From Bradyrhizobium sp. CB3481 (GTDB taxonomy: Bacteria; Pseudomonadota; Alphaproteobacteria; Rhizobiales; Xanthobacteraceae), in assembly GCF_029714305.1 (NCBI RefSeq), contig NZ_CP121647.1:2376501-2440500 (forward strand): a DNA stretch of 64,000 bases. The letters are read 5' to 3'. Numbering within the stretch: the first letter of the stretch is position 1; the number at the start of each line of letters is the position of its first letter. Of the stretch, positions 14,680-22,826 are shown piece by piece. The notes beneath the pieces are model-generated. The model did no database searches and was not told where the DNA came from. It saw only the letters and a list, made by a program, of their open reading frames with translations. The position numbers were made by a program, and so were the translations under genes.

Positions 14680-16776
14680 ATGAACCAGCATGCCAAGATC
14701 GATATCCGCCACTCCACCTGTCCGCACGATTGTCCGTCGGCCTGCGCGCTCGACGTCGAGGTGATCGAGGGCCGCTCGATCGGCCGCGTCCGCGGTTCCA
14801 AGGTACAGACTTATACGGCGGGCGTAGTCTGCGCCAAGGTCGCGCGCTATGCCGAGCGCATTCACCATCCCGACCGGCTGCTCTATCCGATGCGCCGCAC
14901 TGGACCGAAAGGCTCCGGCCAGTTCGCGCGGATTTCCTGGGATGATGCGCTCGATGAAATAGCCGCACGGTTCGATCAGGCCGAGCGCGAATTCGGCGCT
15001 CAATCTGTCTGGCCCTATTACTACGCCGGCACCATGGGGCTCGTTATGCGCGACGGCATCAATCGCCTCGCGCATGTGAAGAAGTATTCGCGCTTCTATT
15101 CGACGATCTGCGCCAATATCGCGCGCGTCGGCTTCTCCATTGGCACGGGCAAGATCGCCGGCGTCGATCCGCGCGAAATGGGCGTCTCGGATCTCGTCGT
15201 GATCTGGGGCACCAATCCGGTGAATACCCAGGTCAACGTGATGACGCATGCCTCGCGCGCCCGCAAGGAGCGCGGCGCAAAAATCGCGGCGATCGACATC
15301 TACAACAACGACACCATGAGGCAGGCCGACATCAAGATCCTGCTCCGGCCCGGCACCGACGGCGCCTTTGCCTGCGGCGTCATGCATGTGTTGTTCCGCG
15401 AGGGCTATGCGGATCGCGCCTATATGGATCGCTACACCGATTGCCCCGATGAGCTCGAGGCGCATCTCAAGACCCGCACGCCGGAATGGGCCTCGCGGAT
15501 TTCGGGCGTGCCGGTCGACGAGATCGAGGCGTTCGCGCGGGCTGTCGGCCAGACCAAGCGAACGTTCTTCCGCCTCGGCTACGGCTTCACCCGCAGCCGC
15601 AACGGCGCGGCGCAGATGCATGCGGCGCTTTGCGTCCCCGCGGTGACCGGCGCCTGGCAGTACGAAGGCGGCGGAGCTTTCTTCAACAATGCCGGGATCT
15701 GGCGGTTCGACGAATCCATCATCGAGGGGCACGACGCGATCGATCCGACGACCCGCTGGCTCGACCAGTCCAAGATCGGGCGCATTCTGACCGGGGACGC
15801 CGAAGCGCTGAAGGGCGGTGGCCCGGTCAAGGCGATGTTGATCCAGAATACCAATCCGGTGACGGTGGCGCCCGAACAGGCGCTGGTGCGTCAGGGGTTT
15901 GCGCGCGAAGACCTATTCGTGGTGGTGCACGAGCAGTTCATGACCGAGACGGCCGCCATGGCCGACGTCGTGCTTCCCGCCACGATGTTCATGGAGCACG
16001 ACGATCTCTACTATGGCGGCGGCCATCAGCACATCTCAGTCGGCGCAAAGCTGATCGATCCACCCGGCGAGTGCCGTTCCAATCATGAAGTGCTGCAAGG
16101 CCTCGGGCGCCGCCTGGGCGCCATGCATCCCGGATTTGAGATGACGCCGCGCGAGCTGATCGACGCAACGCTGAAGAAGAGCGGCCACGGCGACATCGAA
16201 ACGCTGGAAGCGGATCTGTGGCGCGATATCCAGCCGGATTTTCGCACCTCGCACTATCTCGACGGCTTTGCGCATGCCGACAAGAAGTTCCATTTCAAGG
16301 CCGACTGGGCCAATCCGCCGTTCGGCAAGCCGGGGCTCGGCCCGTGGTCAGAGATGCCGTCGCTGCCTGATCACTGGACGATCATCGAGGAAGCGGACGA
16401 CAAGCATCCATTCCGTCTCGCAACGTCTCCGTCGCGCAGCTATCTCAACACCAGCTTCAACGAAACGCCGGGATCGCAGGCGCGCGAGGGCGCACCGACG
16501 GTGATGATGCATCCGGAAGACGCCGCGAGCCTCTCGATCGCCGATGGCGATGCCGTGACGCTCGGCAATATGCGCGGCGAGACCACGCTGACGGCGAAAT
16601 TATTCGACGGCGTGCGGCGCGGCGTGCTGATTGCCGAGTCCATCCATCCGAACAAGGCCCATATCGGCGGCCGCGGCATCAACATGCTGACCGGCGCCGA
16701 AGCGGTGGCTCCCGTCGGCGGCGCGGCGTTTCATGACAACAAGGTCTGGATGAGGAAGGCCGCACCGGCGATCTAA
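14680..16776 (+). CDS. Molybdopterin oxidoreductase, DMSO reductase family
   Basis: A 698-residue bis-MGD enzyme. An N-terminal 4Fe-4S site is formed by Cys14, Cys18, Cys22 and Cys51 (CPHDCPSAC...C). It is followed by the molybdopterin domain (ISWDDALDEIAARF, VIWGTNPVNTQVN, MLIQNTNPVTVAPEQ) and a C-terminal dinucleotide-binding barrel (LATSPSRSYLNTSF, MHPEDAASLSIADGDAVTL). No Tat signal is present, so the enzyme is cytoplasmic. No small electron-transfer or membrane-anchor subunit is adjacent. The substrate cannot be assigned. It lies 83 bases after the SDR gene. Confidence 0.9.
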   Translation: MNQHAKIDIRHSTCPHDCPSACALDVEVIEGRSIGRVRGSKVQTYTAGVVCAKVARYAERIHHPDRLLYPMRRTGPKGSGQFARISWDDALDEIAARFDQAEREFGAQSVWPYYYAGTMGLVMRDGINRLAHVKKYSRFYSTICANIARVGFSIGTGKIAGVDPREMGVSDLVVIWGTNPVNTQVNVMTHASRARKERGAKIAAIDIYNNDTMRQADIKILLRPGTDGAFACGVMHVLFREGYADRAYMDRYTDCPDELEAHLKTRTPEWASRISGVPVDEIEAFARAVGQTKRTFFRLGYGFTRSRNGAAQMHAALCVPAVTGAWQYEGGGAFFNNAGIWRFDESIIEGHDAIDPTTRWLDQSKIGRILTGDAEALKGGGPVKAMLIQNTNPVTVAPEQALVRQGFAREDLFVVVHEQFMTETAAMADVVLPATMFMEHDDLYYGGGHQHISVGAKLIDPPGECRSNHEVLQGLGRRLGAMHPGFEMTPRELIDATLKKSGHGDIETLEADLWRDIQPDFRTSHYLDGFAHADKKFHFKADWANPPFGKPGLGPWSEMPSLPDHWTIIEEADDKHPFRLATSPSRSYLNTSFNETPGSQAREGAPTVMMHPEDAASLSIADGDAVTLGNMRGETTLTAKLFDGVRRGVLIAESIHPNKAHIGGRGINMLTGAEAVAPVGGAAFHDNKVWMRKAAPAI

Positions 16777-16848
16777 TTCCCGCTTGCAGTCCTCCGCTAT
16801 CCTGCCGCAAATGCTCAGAGATCAAGGACAGATAGGGCGAGCGGAACA

Positions 16849-17631
16849 ATGACCGACACAAGCAGCGTGGTACGCGAGAAGCGCGGACAGGCGTATTGGA
16901 TCACTATCAACCGGCCTGACAAGCGCAACGCCATCAACACCGACGTGGTCGCCGGTATCGCCCGTGGCTATCGCGAAGCGCATGACGACAAGGATGTCCG
17001 CGTCATCGTGCTGACGGGGGCGGGTGACAAGGCGTTTTGCGCCGGGGCGGATCTGCAGAACAGCGGCGCTGCCTTTGCGATGGATTTTTCCAGGCCGAAC
17101 GTCGACTACGCCGACCTGCTGCGGTTGTCGCAGGACGCCACCAAACCCGCGATCGCGAGGGTGGGGGGCGTCTGCATGGCCGGCGGCATGGGCCTCCTGT
17201 GCATGACCGACATGGCGGTCGCCGCCGATCACGTGGTGTTCGGTTTGCCCGAGGTGAAGGTCGGCGTGTTCCCGATGCAAGTGTTGAGCCTCCTGCAGTC
17301 GATCGCGCCAAAGCGGCTGGTCAGCGAGTGGGCGCTGACCGGCGAGCCGTTTGACGCGCATGCCGCCAAGGAAGCAGGCCTGCTGAACTACGTCGTGCCG
17401 GCGGCCGAGCTCGATGCCAAGGTGGATTGGCTGGTCAGCCGCATCGTCGACAAGTCTCCGACGGCTATCCGTCGCGGCAAATATGCGATGCGGGCGATCG
17501 CCTCGATGTCGTTCGACGAGAGCATCGCCTACACCGAAGGCCAGATCGCATTGCTGGCGATGACGGAAGACGCCAAGGAAGGCCTTAGGGCGTTCAGTGA
17601 AAAACGGAAGCCTTCGTGGACGGGGAGGTAG
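16849..17631 (+). CDS. Enoyl-CoA hydratase/isomerase family protein
   Basis: A 260-residue crotonase-fold enzyme. It has the N-terminal ITINRPDKRNAIN motif, the oxyanion loop AFCAGADL, the second oxyanion segment CMAGGMGLLCMTDMAVAA and LPEVKVGVFP, which keeps the second catalytic Glu. The first catalytic Glu of bona fide hydratases (the GGGxEL position) is replaced by Gly-Leu, so isomerase, hydrolase or another CoA-ester reaction is possible. It closes the plus-strand catabolic series; about 220 bases of non-coding DNA separate it from the next gene. Confidence 0.88.
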   Translation: MTDTSSVVREKRGQAYWITINRPDKRNAINTDVVAGIARGYREAHDDKDVRVIVLTGAGDKAFCAGADLQNSGAAFAMDFSRPNVDYADLLRLSQDATKPAIARVGGVCMAGGMGLLCMTDMAVAADHVVFGLPEVKVGVFPMQVLSLLQSIAPKRLVSEWALTGEPFDAHAAKEAGLLNYVVPAAELDAKVDWLVSRIVDKSPTAIRRGKYAMRAIASMSFDESIAYTEGQIALLAMTEDAKEGLRAFSEKRKPSWTGR

Positions 17632-17853
17632 CCAACTTGCAGTTCGCAGTGGGAGCCTTGATCAGCTAAACTTACAACGCGGCGGACGGATTCGGTAAAG
17701 GTCCATCCCAAAAGCGGAGGCCGGGTCGAAGGTGAATGAATGATCGTCGAGCTTCAGAATCGCCTTCCATTTCAATCGTTTGCCCGTGATTCATATTCTA
17801 ATCTTGTCATAGGGTTGCTCGGATTGGCCGTCTGGTGTTAGAGGCTTCGGCGG

Positions 17854-19833
17854 ATGGGGGGCACGTCCGTAATGAATCGCCTAGTCTATCGTCCAGACAT
17901 CGACGGTCTCCGGGCCATCGCAATCGGCACAGTCGTGCTGTATCATGCGTTCCCTGGCGCTCTGCCTGGCGGTTTCATTGGGGTTGACGTCTTCTTCGTC
18001 ATCTCAGGGTTCCTTATCTCGGGTATCGTCTTTGCCGAGATGGAAGCCAATCGCTTCTCTTTTCTGCAATTCTATGTCCGCAGAATATGCCGCATTTTCC
18101 CGGCTCTGGCGCTGGTTCTTAGCCTGACATGCGCGGTTGGCTGGCTGTGGCTATTACCAAATGACTGGCTTCGTCTGGGCCAGGAAGTACGCGGCGGCGC
18201 GTTCTTTTTCGCCAACTTCGTCTTCATGAATCAGGCAGGGTATTTCGATCAGGCCTCGATTCAGAAGCCACTGCTGCACCTATGGTCTCTGGCGATAGAA
18301 GAGCAGTTCTATTTTGCCTGGCCGCTGGCCGTGTTCCTCGTCTACTGGCGCACGCGCGCCTTGAGCGCCCTCATATGGATCGGCCTGATCGCTTCGTTCG
18401 TCCTTAACATTGCGCAAGTTGCTGGCAAACCTGTCTCGACATTCTACATGCCGACGACAAGAGCGTGGGAATTGCTCGTCGGTTGCCTGATTGCCTACCG
18501 CGCACAGTTTCACAAGAGCATGACATCGATGGTTTTCGACGTCATCGAGAGCGTTATCTCGCGCGAGGTCCGCGCCGTGTTAGGCTTGGCCTTGATTGCT
18601 TGGGCTGCAGCGCTTTTTGACAGCCATCAACTCTTCCCCGGATGGCGCGCTCTATTTCCAGTTCTAGGCGCCGCCTTACTTATTTCTGCCGGTCCAAAGG
18701 CGACGGTAAACCGTATTCTCTTGGCCAACCGCGCGGCGGTTTTCCTCGGCCTAATCAGTTATCCCTTGTATCTTTGGCATTGGCCGGTCTTGTCGTTCGC
18801 CACGATCTACAAAGGCAGCGCTCTCGGCGACAGCGAAACTTGGTTGCTCGTGTTCCTCGCAGTCGCCTGCTCGATAGCCACTTTCTATCTCATCGAACGC
18901 CCTATTCGTTTCGGCCGGCCGCAAGTTCGGCGAGCAGCAGCAGCGGGTCTGGCAACATTATGTGCGTCATTGGGCCTTACAGGGCACCTGATCGCTTTGG
19001 ACAACGTGCGATCAAACGCCCACCGGTTCCAAGTGGACCGCATCGTTGACGCTTCTAGCGAATGGTCTTACCCAACCGATGATCTCACCGCCGAAGCTGT
19101 TCGCGGCCATGTGCTTCGAAAATACAAGGGCACGAACGGTCCAAACGCTGTTCTCTTCTTCGGGGACAGCAATATGGAGATGTACTGGCCTCGCGTTCAG
19201 GCCCTTGCATCGCATAGCGAGACAGCTAGCCAAAGCTCCATCTACTTCCTCACCTACGGCGGATGCCCACCGATCCCCGACGTTACAGAGGTTCTACATC
19301 CGTATTGCGCTGGCCTCGTGGATGCGGCCAAGGCTATCGTGCAAAACAAAAACATCAAGACCGTCGTGCTCGGCGCACATTGGTGGGGCTATCTAGGATC
19401 GACATCAGTTTACCGGTACAAGGATCAGAGATTAGCGACACCTGCGGGACGGACTGCTGCGATAGACGCTTTGGCAGCAATGACAAAATCGATGATTGCC
19501 GACGGTCGGACTGTCTATGCAATCATGAACATCCCTTTTGCAGCATCTATGCACCCCATAAGCATGGTTCGGCGACACCTGACCTCGTTCGATATTGTCC
19601 CGACCGCGATTTCTTTGTCGAGTCAAGATGAAGGTCTTTCGGTCACGGCCCTCCTTCGCAAAGCGCTTGAGCAAGCTGGCGCTAAGATCATTGATCCGCT
19701 GTCCAATCTCTGCCCTGGTGGTAACTGCCCCACAGTCACCGACGATGGAGACCCAATTTACAGAGACGCCATGCACCTCAGGCCAAAATACGTCAGGTCA
19801 AGCGTTTCTTACATCGACCAAGTGTTGGATTAG
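17854..19833 (+). CDS. OafA/YrhL-type acyltransferase with SGNH domain
   Basis: A 659-residue membrane acyltransferase. Residues about 10-380 form the multi-span acyltransferase-3 domain, with RPDIDGLRAIAIGTVVLYHA (conserved His), FIGVDVFFVISGFLI and the RRICRIFP motif. The C-terminal third is an SGNH hydrolase-like domain with FFGDSNMEMYW and the late Asp-His pair in DAMHL. The fused form transfers acyl, usually acetyl, groups from the cytoplasm onto surface polysaccharide. The ATG at 17872 is an alternative start closer to the conserved region. GC is lower than in flanking genes. It pairs with the C5-epimerase-like gene 36 bases downstream. Confidence 0.9.
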   Translation: MGGTSVMNRLVYRPDIDGLRAIAIGTVVLYHAFPGALPGGFIGVDVFFVISGFLISGIVFAEMEANRFSFLQFYVRRICRIFPALALVLSLTCAVGWLWLLPNDWLRLGQEVRGGAFFFANFVFMNQAGYFDQASIQKPLLHLWSLAIEEQFYFAWPLAVFLVYWRTRALSALIWIGLIASFVLNIAQVAGKPVSTFYMPTTRAWELLVGCLIAYRAQFHKSMTSMVFDVIESVISREVRAVLGLALIAWAAALFDSHQLFPGWRALFPVLGAALLISAGPKATVNRILLANRAAVFLGLISYPLYLWHWPVLSFATIYKGSALGDSETWLLVFLAVACSIATFYLIERPIRFGRPQVRRAAAAGLATLCASLGLTGHLIALDNVRSNAHRFQVDRIVDASSEWSYPTDDLTAEAVRGHVLRKYKGTNGPNAVLFFGDSNMEMYWPRVQALASHSETASQSSIYFLTYGGCPPIPDVTEVLHPYCAGLVDAAKAIVQNKNIKTVVLGAHWWGYLGSTSVYRYKDQRLATPAGRTAAIDALAAMTKSMIADGRTVYAIMNIPFAASMHPISMVRRHLTSFDIVPTAISLSSQDEGLSVTALLRKALEQAGAKIIDPLSNLCPGGNCPTVTDDGDPIYRDAMHLRPKYVRSSVSYIDQVLD

Positions 19834-19869
19834 GTCATCTTGCGACAACGCCATTCACGCCGGTTCCTG

Positions 19870-21513
19870 ATGAAGTCGAGCACCTCGATTCTTGCATCTC
19901 TTCTGGCGTCTTGCCTCGCAGTATCTTCTGCACTTGCGCAAGCGAACCTTGTCACACAATATGACCTCGGAGGATGTGGAGGGTATCCTCTCGATACGGA
20001 AGGTGTGGTCCAGGTTCCTTACGATCAGTTCGGCAAACAGTACAATCCAGTGACCATCAGTCAGACGGCGCTCGGATGTTATCACACCTACAAGCGAACA
20101 GGCAGTGTCGAGGCGCGCAAGACCTATCTTGATCAGATCCGGTGGATAACCTCGCATCATGTGCCTGCAGGCCAGGATATGGTTGCTTACGAATATCAGT
20201 TCCCATGGGATGGCTACGGACTTAAGTCGGGTTGGCGTTCTGGACTAGCGCAGGGACAAGCTATCTCAGCTCTGATCCGCTATCACTATGATACAGCGGA
20301 CGCCTCGGTTCTGCCGCTGATCAAGAAGCTTAAGAATTTCATGTTCCTGCCTCGTGACAAGGGTGGGGTGTTGGCAAAAAGCCCGGAAGGCGGAATTTGG
20401 TTCGAGGAATATCCATCAGATCCTCCGTCGTTCGTATGGAATGGAAACGTCTCCACAGTCTTCGGCCTGTACGAGTTCGTGCGGCTATTTCCCAACGACA
20501 AGGACGCCAGTGAACAGTTGGATCAGGCGTTCGCCAGCCTCAAGGCATCACTGCCTGCCTACGATACTGGTGATTGGACGGTACTGGATCGCCGCAGCAG
20601 ACCGTATCCGAAAGCAACAACTGGCTACGCGATCGGGCATGCCGTTCAGCTCAAGACGCTTGCTGAGATCACCCACGACAAGTTCTTCCAGCGCGCGTGG
20701 CTGAGATGGCAGAGCTTTTTCGATGACGCGAATTTCGATGCCTACGGCACAATGAGAGAATCGAATGGTGTCCTCCGATTAGCTTCGCGTCCGGCAACTC
20801 CGATGCCGCTAGACCAGTTGGCCGGGAATATCGAAGTGATCAGCTCGACGCCAACGGTGCCAGGATACGGAGTAGAAACATTATTTGACCGCAAGGACGA
20901 TACGTATTTCGCCCCATCTGAAAACGGGGAAACGCATCTTCATTTACGGTTGAGGAGGCCCGTCAGCGCAAACCTTTTGTCCCTTGGACTCTACAATCCA
21001 ATTCTTTATCCCCGATCGCTAAAATTAGAGATCAAAGAGTGCGGATCCGAGTTGAAACCGATCTCATACACACTCTCTTCGAGTCGGCTCGTTCTGAGCT
21101 ATTATTTTGCTCGGCAGGAAATTTGCGAAATCAGAGTATCGTCGGCCCAAAACGCTGGTCAAAACCGTATGGTTCTATCCGAACTTTCAATAGGCAATCA
21201 GCCATTGCAATCGGAGCTCCCGGCCATCGGAAGCTACGTCACGTCAGTCTATAGGATGACGGAACCCGCGTTCACTGTCAGGCTTATTACCACTCAACAG
21301 CCGGCCATGGCCACGGCAATGTACCGTTGTGCAGACACCGTGGATAAAATCAACACACATGGCTGGGTTTTCGATATGCTTGATCCGGTCCGGGGCGATA
21401 GCCGTCCATCTCCAGCAGGGTTCTGCCAATTCAAATTTGTGTCCGATCCCAATTCTGCTGTCGCCGGGTGGCGAGTTCGCGTCGATGGTGTCGAAACGGC
21501 GTCTCAACGATAG
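19870..21513 (+). CDS. Secreted glucuronyl C5-epimerase-like protein
   Basis: A 547-residue exported protein with signal MKSSTSILASLLASCLAVSS cut near ALAQ. Residues about 60-280 resemble the D-glucuronyl C5-epimerase C-terminal fold: GWRSGLAQGQAISALIR, GGIWFEEYPSDPPSFVWNGN and VFGLYEFVRLF. A second, probably beta-sandwich, segment follows (VETLFDRKDDTYFAPS and LHLRLRRPVSANLLSLGLY, reminiscent of discoidin folds). The ATG at 19870 gives a complete signal peptide; the TTG at 19840 would not. Its likely job is modification of uronic-acid residues in an exported polysaccharide, inferred from the fold and the acyltransferase neighbour. Confidence 0.75.
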   Translation: MKSSTSILASLLASCLAVSSALAQANLVTQYDLGGCGGYPLDTEGVVQVPYDQFGKQYNPVTISQTALGCYHTYKRTGSVEARKTYLDQIRWITSHHVPAGQDMVAYEYQFPWDGYGLKSGWRSGLAQGQAISALIRYHYDTADASVLPLIKKLKNFMFLPRDKGGVLAKSPEGGIWFEEYPSDPPSFVWNGNVSTVFGLYEFVRLFPNDKDASEQLDQAFASLKASLPAYDTGDWTVLDRRSRPYPKATTGYAIGHAVQLKTLAEITHDKFFQRAWLRWQSFFDDANFDAYGTMRESNGVLRLASRPATPMPLDQLAGNIEVISSTPTVPGYGVETLFDRKDDTYFAPSENGETHLHLRLRRPVSANLLSLGLYNPILYPRSLKLEIKECGSELKPISYTLSSSRLVLSYYFARQEICEIRVSSAQNAGQNRMVLSELSIGNQPLQSELPAIGSYVTSVYRMTEPAFTVRLITTQQPAMATAMYRCADTVDKINTHGWVFDMLDPVRGDSRPSPAGFCQFKFVSDPNSAVAGWRVRVDGVETASQR

Positions 21514-21677
21514 CTGTGCTCCAGATTCTCGACGCGATTCTTCACGCGCTGCAGCGCAGAGCCGGTTGATAGTTGCGCATAACGAAAGAGTTGCCCCGCG
21601 ATCAGACCTTGAATAATACGCAGTACATGATCCTTCGGGAGAACGTGCTCGGCAGGCACCCTTTCTTTTAGATCCAT
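21504..21677 (-). CDS. Possible small protein, 57 residues
   Basis: A short minus-strand frame starts at ATG 21677 directly after an in-frame TAA and ends by overlapping the 3' end of the epimerase-like gene by 10 bases. The product is charged and helix-prone (KDHVLRIIQGLIAGQLFRYA then QRVKNRVENLEHSYR). Codon use looks coding-like, but no convincing ribosome site is visible and no family was recognised. It may be a remnant of a larger gene. Confidence 0.3.
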   Translation of the reverse strand: MDLKERVPAEHVLPKDHVLRIIQGLIAGQLFRYAQLSTGSALQRVKNRVENLEHSYR

Positions 21678-22394
21678 TGAAAGCCATTACCCAGCGCGGG
21701 GCTCCGAAGCCGTTCCTCCAAATTGAGCTTTGAGCTTCACCGGCGGTTGACAAGCCAGCCGCTCAGTTGGAGGAGTTACTTGGAAGCGTGACGAGAGCCT
21801 CAGAACCTTGCTCAGCGTTTGCTTCAGGAATTCATCGTGATTACCAAGTTCATCGACCGCTGATGCGTCGGCGAAATGGTTGGTTGCAGTCCTACGCTAG
21901 CTTTCGAAGCAACGCTGTCAGTTTGGACTATAGCTCGTCAGGCGAAGGCCGGACGGATCGGGTTAGGGGGGGTGCATTACTGGTCCTTGTCGTCACACAT
22001 TGGGCCCCAAACCATGCTTGCCAATACTGGTAAGGCTGTGAGAGCCGGCAAAAGGCTCTCGAACGTCGAGCAGAGAGGTGCCTGAACAGCTATCGTCGAG
22101 AGGCATCCCAACGCAAATAATCGAAAGTGCAGCAAGGGCGAACGCCATGACGACCACAGAAACACCGATGGGATGCATTGTCGCCGCTCAAACAGGCCAT
22201 CGTTGAGAATTTCGCTATGTGCCGACAATCAAAAAGACGGCTTCGATCATAGTTTGCTCTGCCAAAGGAGTGCGGCAATAAGATGCAATCCTTTATGTGT
22301 TTGCGAAGGGGGCTATCTACATTCAACTAGACTAGTGCAGGGACTAAAGAGTTTTCGACGTTTACAAGCTCTGTTCCGTTCCATGAACCTCTGG
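21678..22394. other. Long non-coding or decayed stretch
   Basis: About 0.7 kb between the possible small gene and the glcG-like gene holds no frame with convincing codon use. The only item of note is a minus-strand 61-codon frame (21993-22178) whose first 25 residues are hydrophobic (VSVVVMAFALAALSIICV), like a signal peptide or single span, but it has no clear ribosome site. GC is lower and more uneven than in the flanks, consistent with decayed or imported DNA. Confidence 0.4.
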
Positions 22395-22823
22395 TTATCC
22401 AGCATTCGCCTTGAACCCAGCCGCTTCGATACCAGCGACGGCGCAGATTTCGTCATTGTCGGAGGTATCGCCGCTGACGCCGACGGCCCCGAGCAGGCTC
22501 GTGCCGTCCATGATCAGCACGCCGCCGGGCACCGGAACCAGGCGCCCCTGAGCCAGCGCATTCACCGCGCCGACGAAATAGGCCTGCTCCTGTGCCCGCT
22601 GAAACAGCGCGCGCGAGCCCATGCCCATCGCGAGCGCGCCATAGGCCTTGCCATGCGCGATTTCGGCCCGCATCAGGCTGGTGCCGTCCTGCGCGGCGGT
22701 GACCTTCACGCAGCCGCGGGCATCGAGAACGGTAATGACCAGCGGCTTCAGTTTCTTCTCCACGCCCTTGGCCAGCGCGGCATCGAGGATCTTGCGGGCG
22801 ACATCGAGGGTAAGTTCAGCCAT
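22395..22823 (-). CDS. GlcG/HbpS-family (DUF336) protein
   Basis: A 142-residue soluble protein of the GlcG/HbpS family. The Ser/Asp-rich C-terminal signature GVSGDTSDNDEICAVAGIEA and the earlier PVPGGVLIMDG are clear. Some members bind haem or corrinoids; the E. coli namesake sits in the glycolate oxidase operon. Here it is only 3 bases downstream of a fused FAD/Fe-S dehydrogenase, repeating that association. There is no signal peptide. A direct role in the dehydrogenase pathway is inferred from linkage; the biochemical role of GlcG is not settled. Confidence 0.85.
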   Translation of the reverse strand: MAELTLDVARKILDAALAKGVEKKLKPLVITVLDARGCVKVTAAQDGTSLMRAEIAHGKAYGALAMGMGSRALFQRAQEQAYFVGAVNALAQGRLVPVPGGVLIMDGTSLLGAVGVSGDTSDNDEICAVAGIEAAGFKANAG

Positions 22824-22826
22824 GAA

